A DNA stretch of 64,000 nucleotides from an uncultured Ruminococcus sp. (GTDB taxonomy: Bacteria; Bacillota; Clostridia; Oscillospirales; Ruminococcaceae). The stretch covers positions 1 through 64,000 of the forward strand of contig CAMZZN010000004.1 in assembly GCA_947345935.1 (NCBI GenBank). The letters are read 5' to 3'. This document shows, piece after piece, positions 63,280-64,000 of this stretch. Within the stretch, counting starts at the first letter, position 1. Every line of letters starts with the position of its first letter. Both the position numbers and the translations under genes were made by a program. Below the pieces are notes generated by a model. That model searched no databases, was not told the DNA's origin, and saw nothing but the letters and a program-made list of their open reading frames with translations.

Positions 63280-64000
63280 TTATTTTAAATCTCCGTTAGC
63301 CGGATTATCAAGAACCTTTCCCGTATCGTCAAATCGTGAACCGTGACATGGACAGTCCCAGGAATGTTCGGCAGAATTCCATTTAAGAGCACATCCCATA
63401 TGAGGGCATCTTTTTGCTGTGGGAGTAATCAGATTCTTGATTGACTTTCCGCCGTTTATGAAAAGCTGCGGTTTAATGATATTTCTGGACGGATTGAAAA
63501 CATCCGCAAAATCATTGTGTTTGTCAATAACCATATCGCTTAGTATCATTGCAGCTGTCATTGCGCTTGTCATTCCCCATTTATTGAATCCGCTTGCCGT
63601 ATACAGATTCGGCGTATTGCCTGAATATTTACCAATATACGGTATTCCGTCAAGACTCATGCAGTCCTGAGCCGCCCAGTGATATTTCTCGGCAGCGTTT
63701 GGATAATGCAGCTTTGCAAAGTTACGCAGTTTATTCCAGTTTCCGCCGCTTTCGCCTGTTCTGTGACCTCCTCCGCCAACTAACAGCAAATTTTTGTAAT
63801 TCCTGAACGAAAATCCTGTATGATTTTCGTCAACGTACATTCCGTTCACATCTGGAGCGTTTTCCAGAGCAATAACATATGAACGATGCTGATAAAGTTT
63901 AAGAAAATAACTTCCATGCTTATTAATAAAAGGAAAATGAGTTGTAACTATTACTTTATCGGCTTTGATTCTGCATTTATCAGTGATTGCCGTGTTGCCT
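63280..64000 (-). CDS. FAD-dependent oxidoreductase with Rieske domain (partial, N-terminus outside)
   Basis: The frame is open to the window edge, so at least 240 C-terminal residues are present. It reads as the end of a DAO-type FAD oxidoreductase (VIVTTHFPFINKHGSYFLKL, LLVGGGGHRTGES, YTASGFNKWGMTSAMTAAMI), then a Rieske [2Fe-2S] domain with ligands CPHMGCALKWNSAEHSWDCP and CHGSRFDDTG. Substrate unknown. This pairing is common in Firmicutes. The start lies beyond base 64000. Confidence 0.9.
   Translation of the reverse strand, partial: GNTAITDKCRIKADKVIVTTHFPFINKHGSYFLKLYQHRSYVIALENAPDVNGMYVDENHTGFSFRNYKNLLLVGGGGHRTGESGGNWNKLRNFAKLHYPNAAEKYHWAAQDCMSLDGIPYIGKYSGNTPNLYTASGFNKWGMTSAMTAAMILSDMVIDKHNDFADVFNPSRNIIKPQLFINGGKSIKNLITPTAKRCPHMGCALKWNSAEHSWDCPCHGSRFDDTGKVLDNPANGDLK

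Noticed and set aside
61600-63280. Direct repeats flanking the serine recombinase as attL/attR
   Set aside because: I compared both flanks by eye and found no convincing shared core.
1-64000. CRISPR array, tRNA or rRNA genes
   Set aside because: No regular spaced repeats, no cloverleaf-like sequences and no rRNA signatures noticed on either strand; tRNA reading was by eye only.

Overview
The window looks like a chromosomal contig of a Ruminococcus-like member of the Oscillospiraceae (Firmicutes). The evidence is: Gram-positive signals (sortases, LPXTG-type anchors, lipoboxes, strong AGGAGG ribosome sites), T-box, FMN and SAM-I leaders, type I dockerins on secreted enzymes, Thr-rich linkers, and TTGACA-17-TATAAT promoters. 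The first ~210 bases are not bacterial. They read as the C-terminal part of rodent LINE-1 ORF2 fused in frame to a bacterial gene. This is best explained as a host/microbe chimera at the contig end, and it points to a mouse or rat gut metagenome.

Layout. 1-4.6 kb: two tandem paralogous proteins with a solute-binding-like C-terminal half; the first is truncated by the chimera. 4.6-8.1 kb: two AraC-type regulators, a beta-carbonic anhydrase and a ComF-like protein. 8.2-22.0 kb: a sortase-assembled surface-fibre operon (small coiled-coil protein, signal peptidase I, 2,779-residue adhesin, major pilin, class C sortase, minor pilin, second sortase). 22.1-24.9 kb: a dockerin-bearing GH43 arabinanase-like enzyme with two ricin-type carbohydrate-binding regions. 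25.1-28.3 kb: a small PH-like protein diverging from an Lsa-type ABC-F gene with a leader-peptide/terminator arrangement, then an MmcQ/YjbR-type fusion. 28.4-32.1 kb: glycolytic pgk, tpiA, gpmI. 32.2-39.8 kb: ApbE, NusG-II, Gx transporter, HAD, a lipoprotein, RadA, a cation/proton antiporter and a patatin. 39.9-45.9 kb (minus strand): riboflavin operon ribD-ribE-ribBA-ribH behind an FMN riboswitch, followed by a HAD phosphatase and a zincin lipoprotein. 46.0-48.8 kb: a soluble PAS kinase/receiver, ispD and ispF. 48.8-55.6 kb: trpEGDCFBA behind a T-box. 55.7-56.8 kb: gene debris. 57.0-59.7 kb: a class Ic aminotransferase and a dockerin-bearing transglutaminase-like protein. 59.8-61.6 kb: SAM-I riboswitch, metK and a small unknown. 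61.7-64.0 kb: a lone large serine recombinase and the C-terminal part of a Rieske/FAD oxidoreductase.

The most exciting feature is the giant adhesin at 9183-17522. A complete GH9 cellulase domain, two unclassified beta-rich modules and Ig-like (BIg2) domains sit inside one loop of the last Cna_B domain. The first strand of that Cna_B (with the candidate isopeptide Lys1419) lies before the insert. The other half (Glu2688, Asn2732) lies about 1,200 residues later, just before the LPSAG anchor. This resembles the way vWFA domains are inserted in streptococcal tip pilins such as RrgA, but with a plant-cell-wall hydrolase as cargo. The inferred system is a sortase-built fibre that carries a cellulase, in a cell that also makes dockerin-bearing (cellulosome-type) enzymes.
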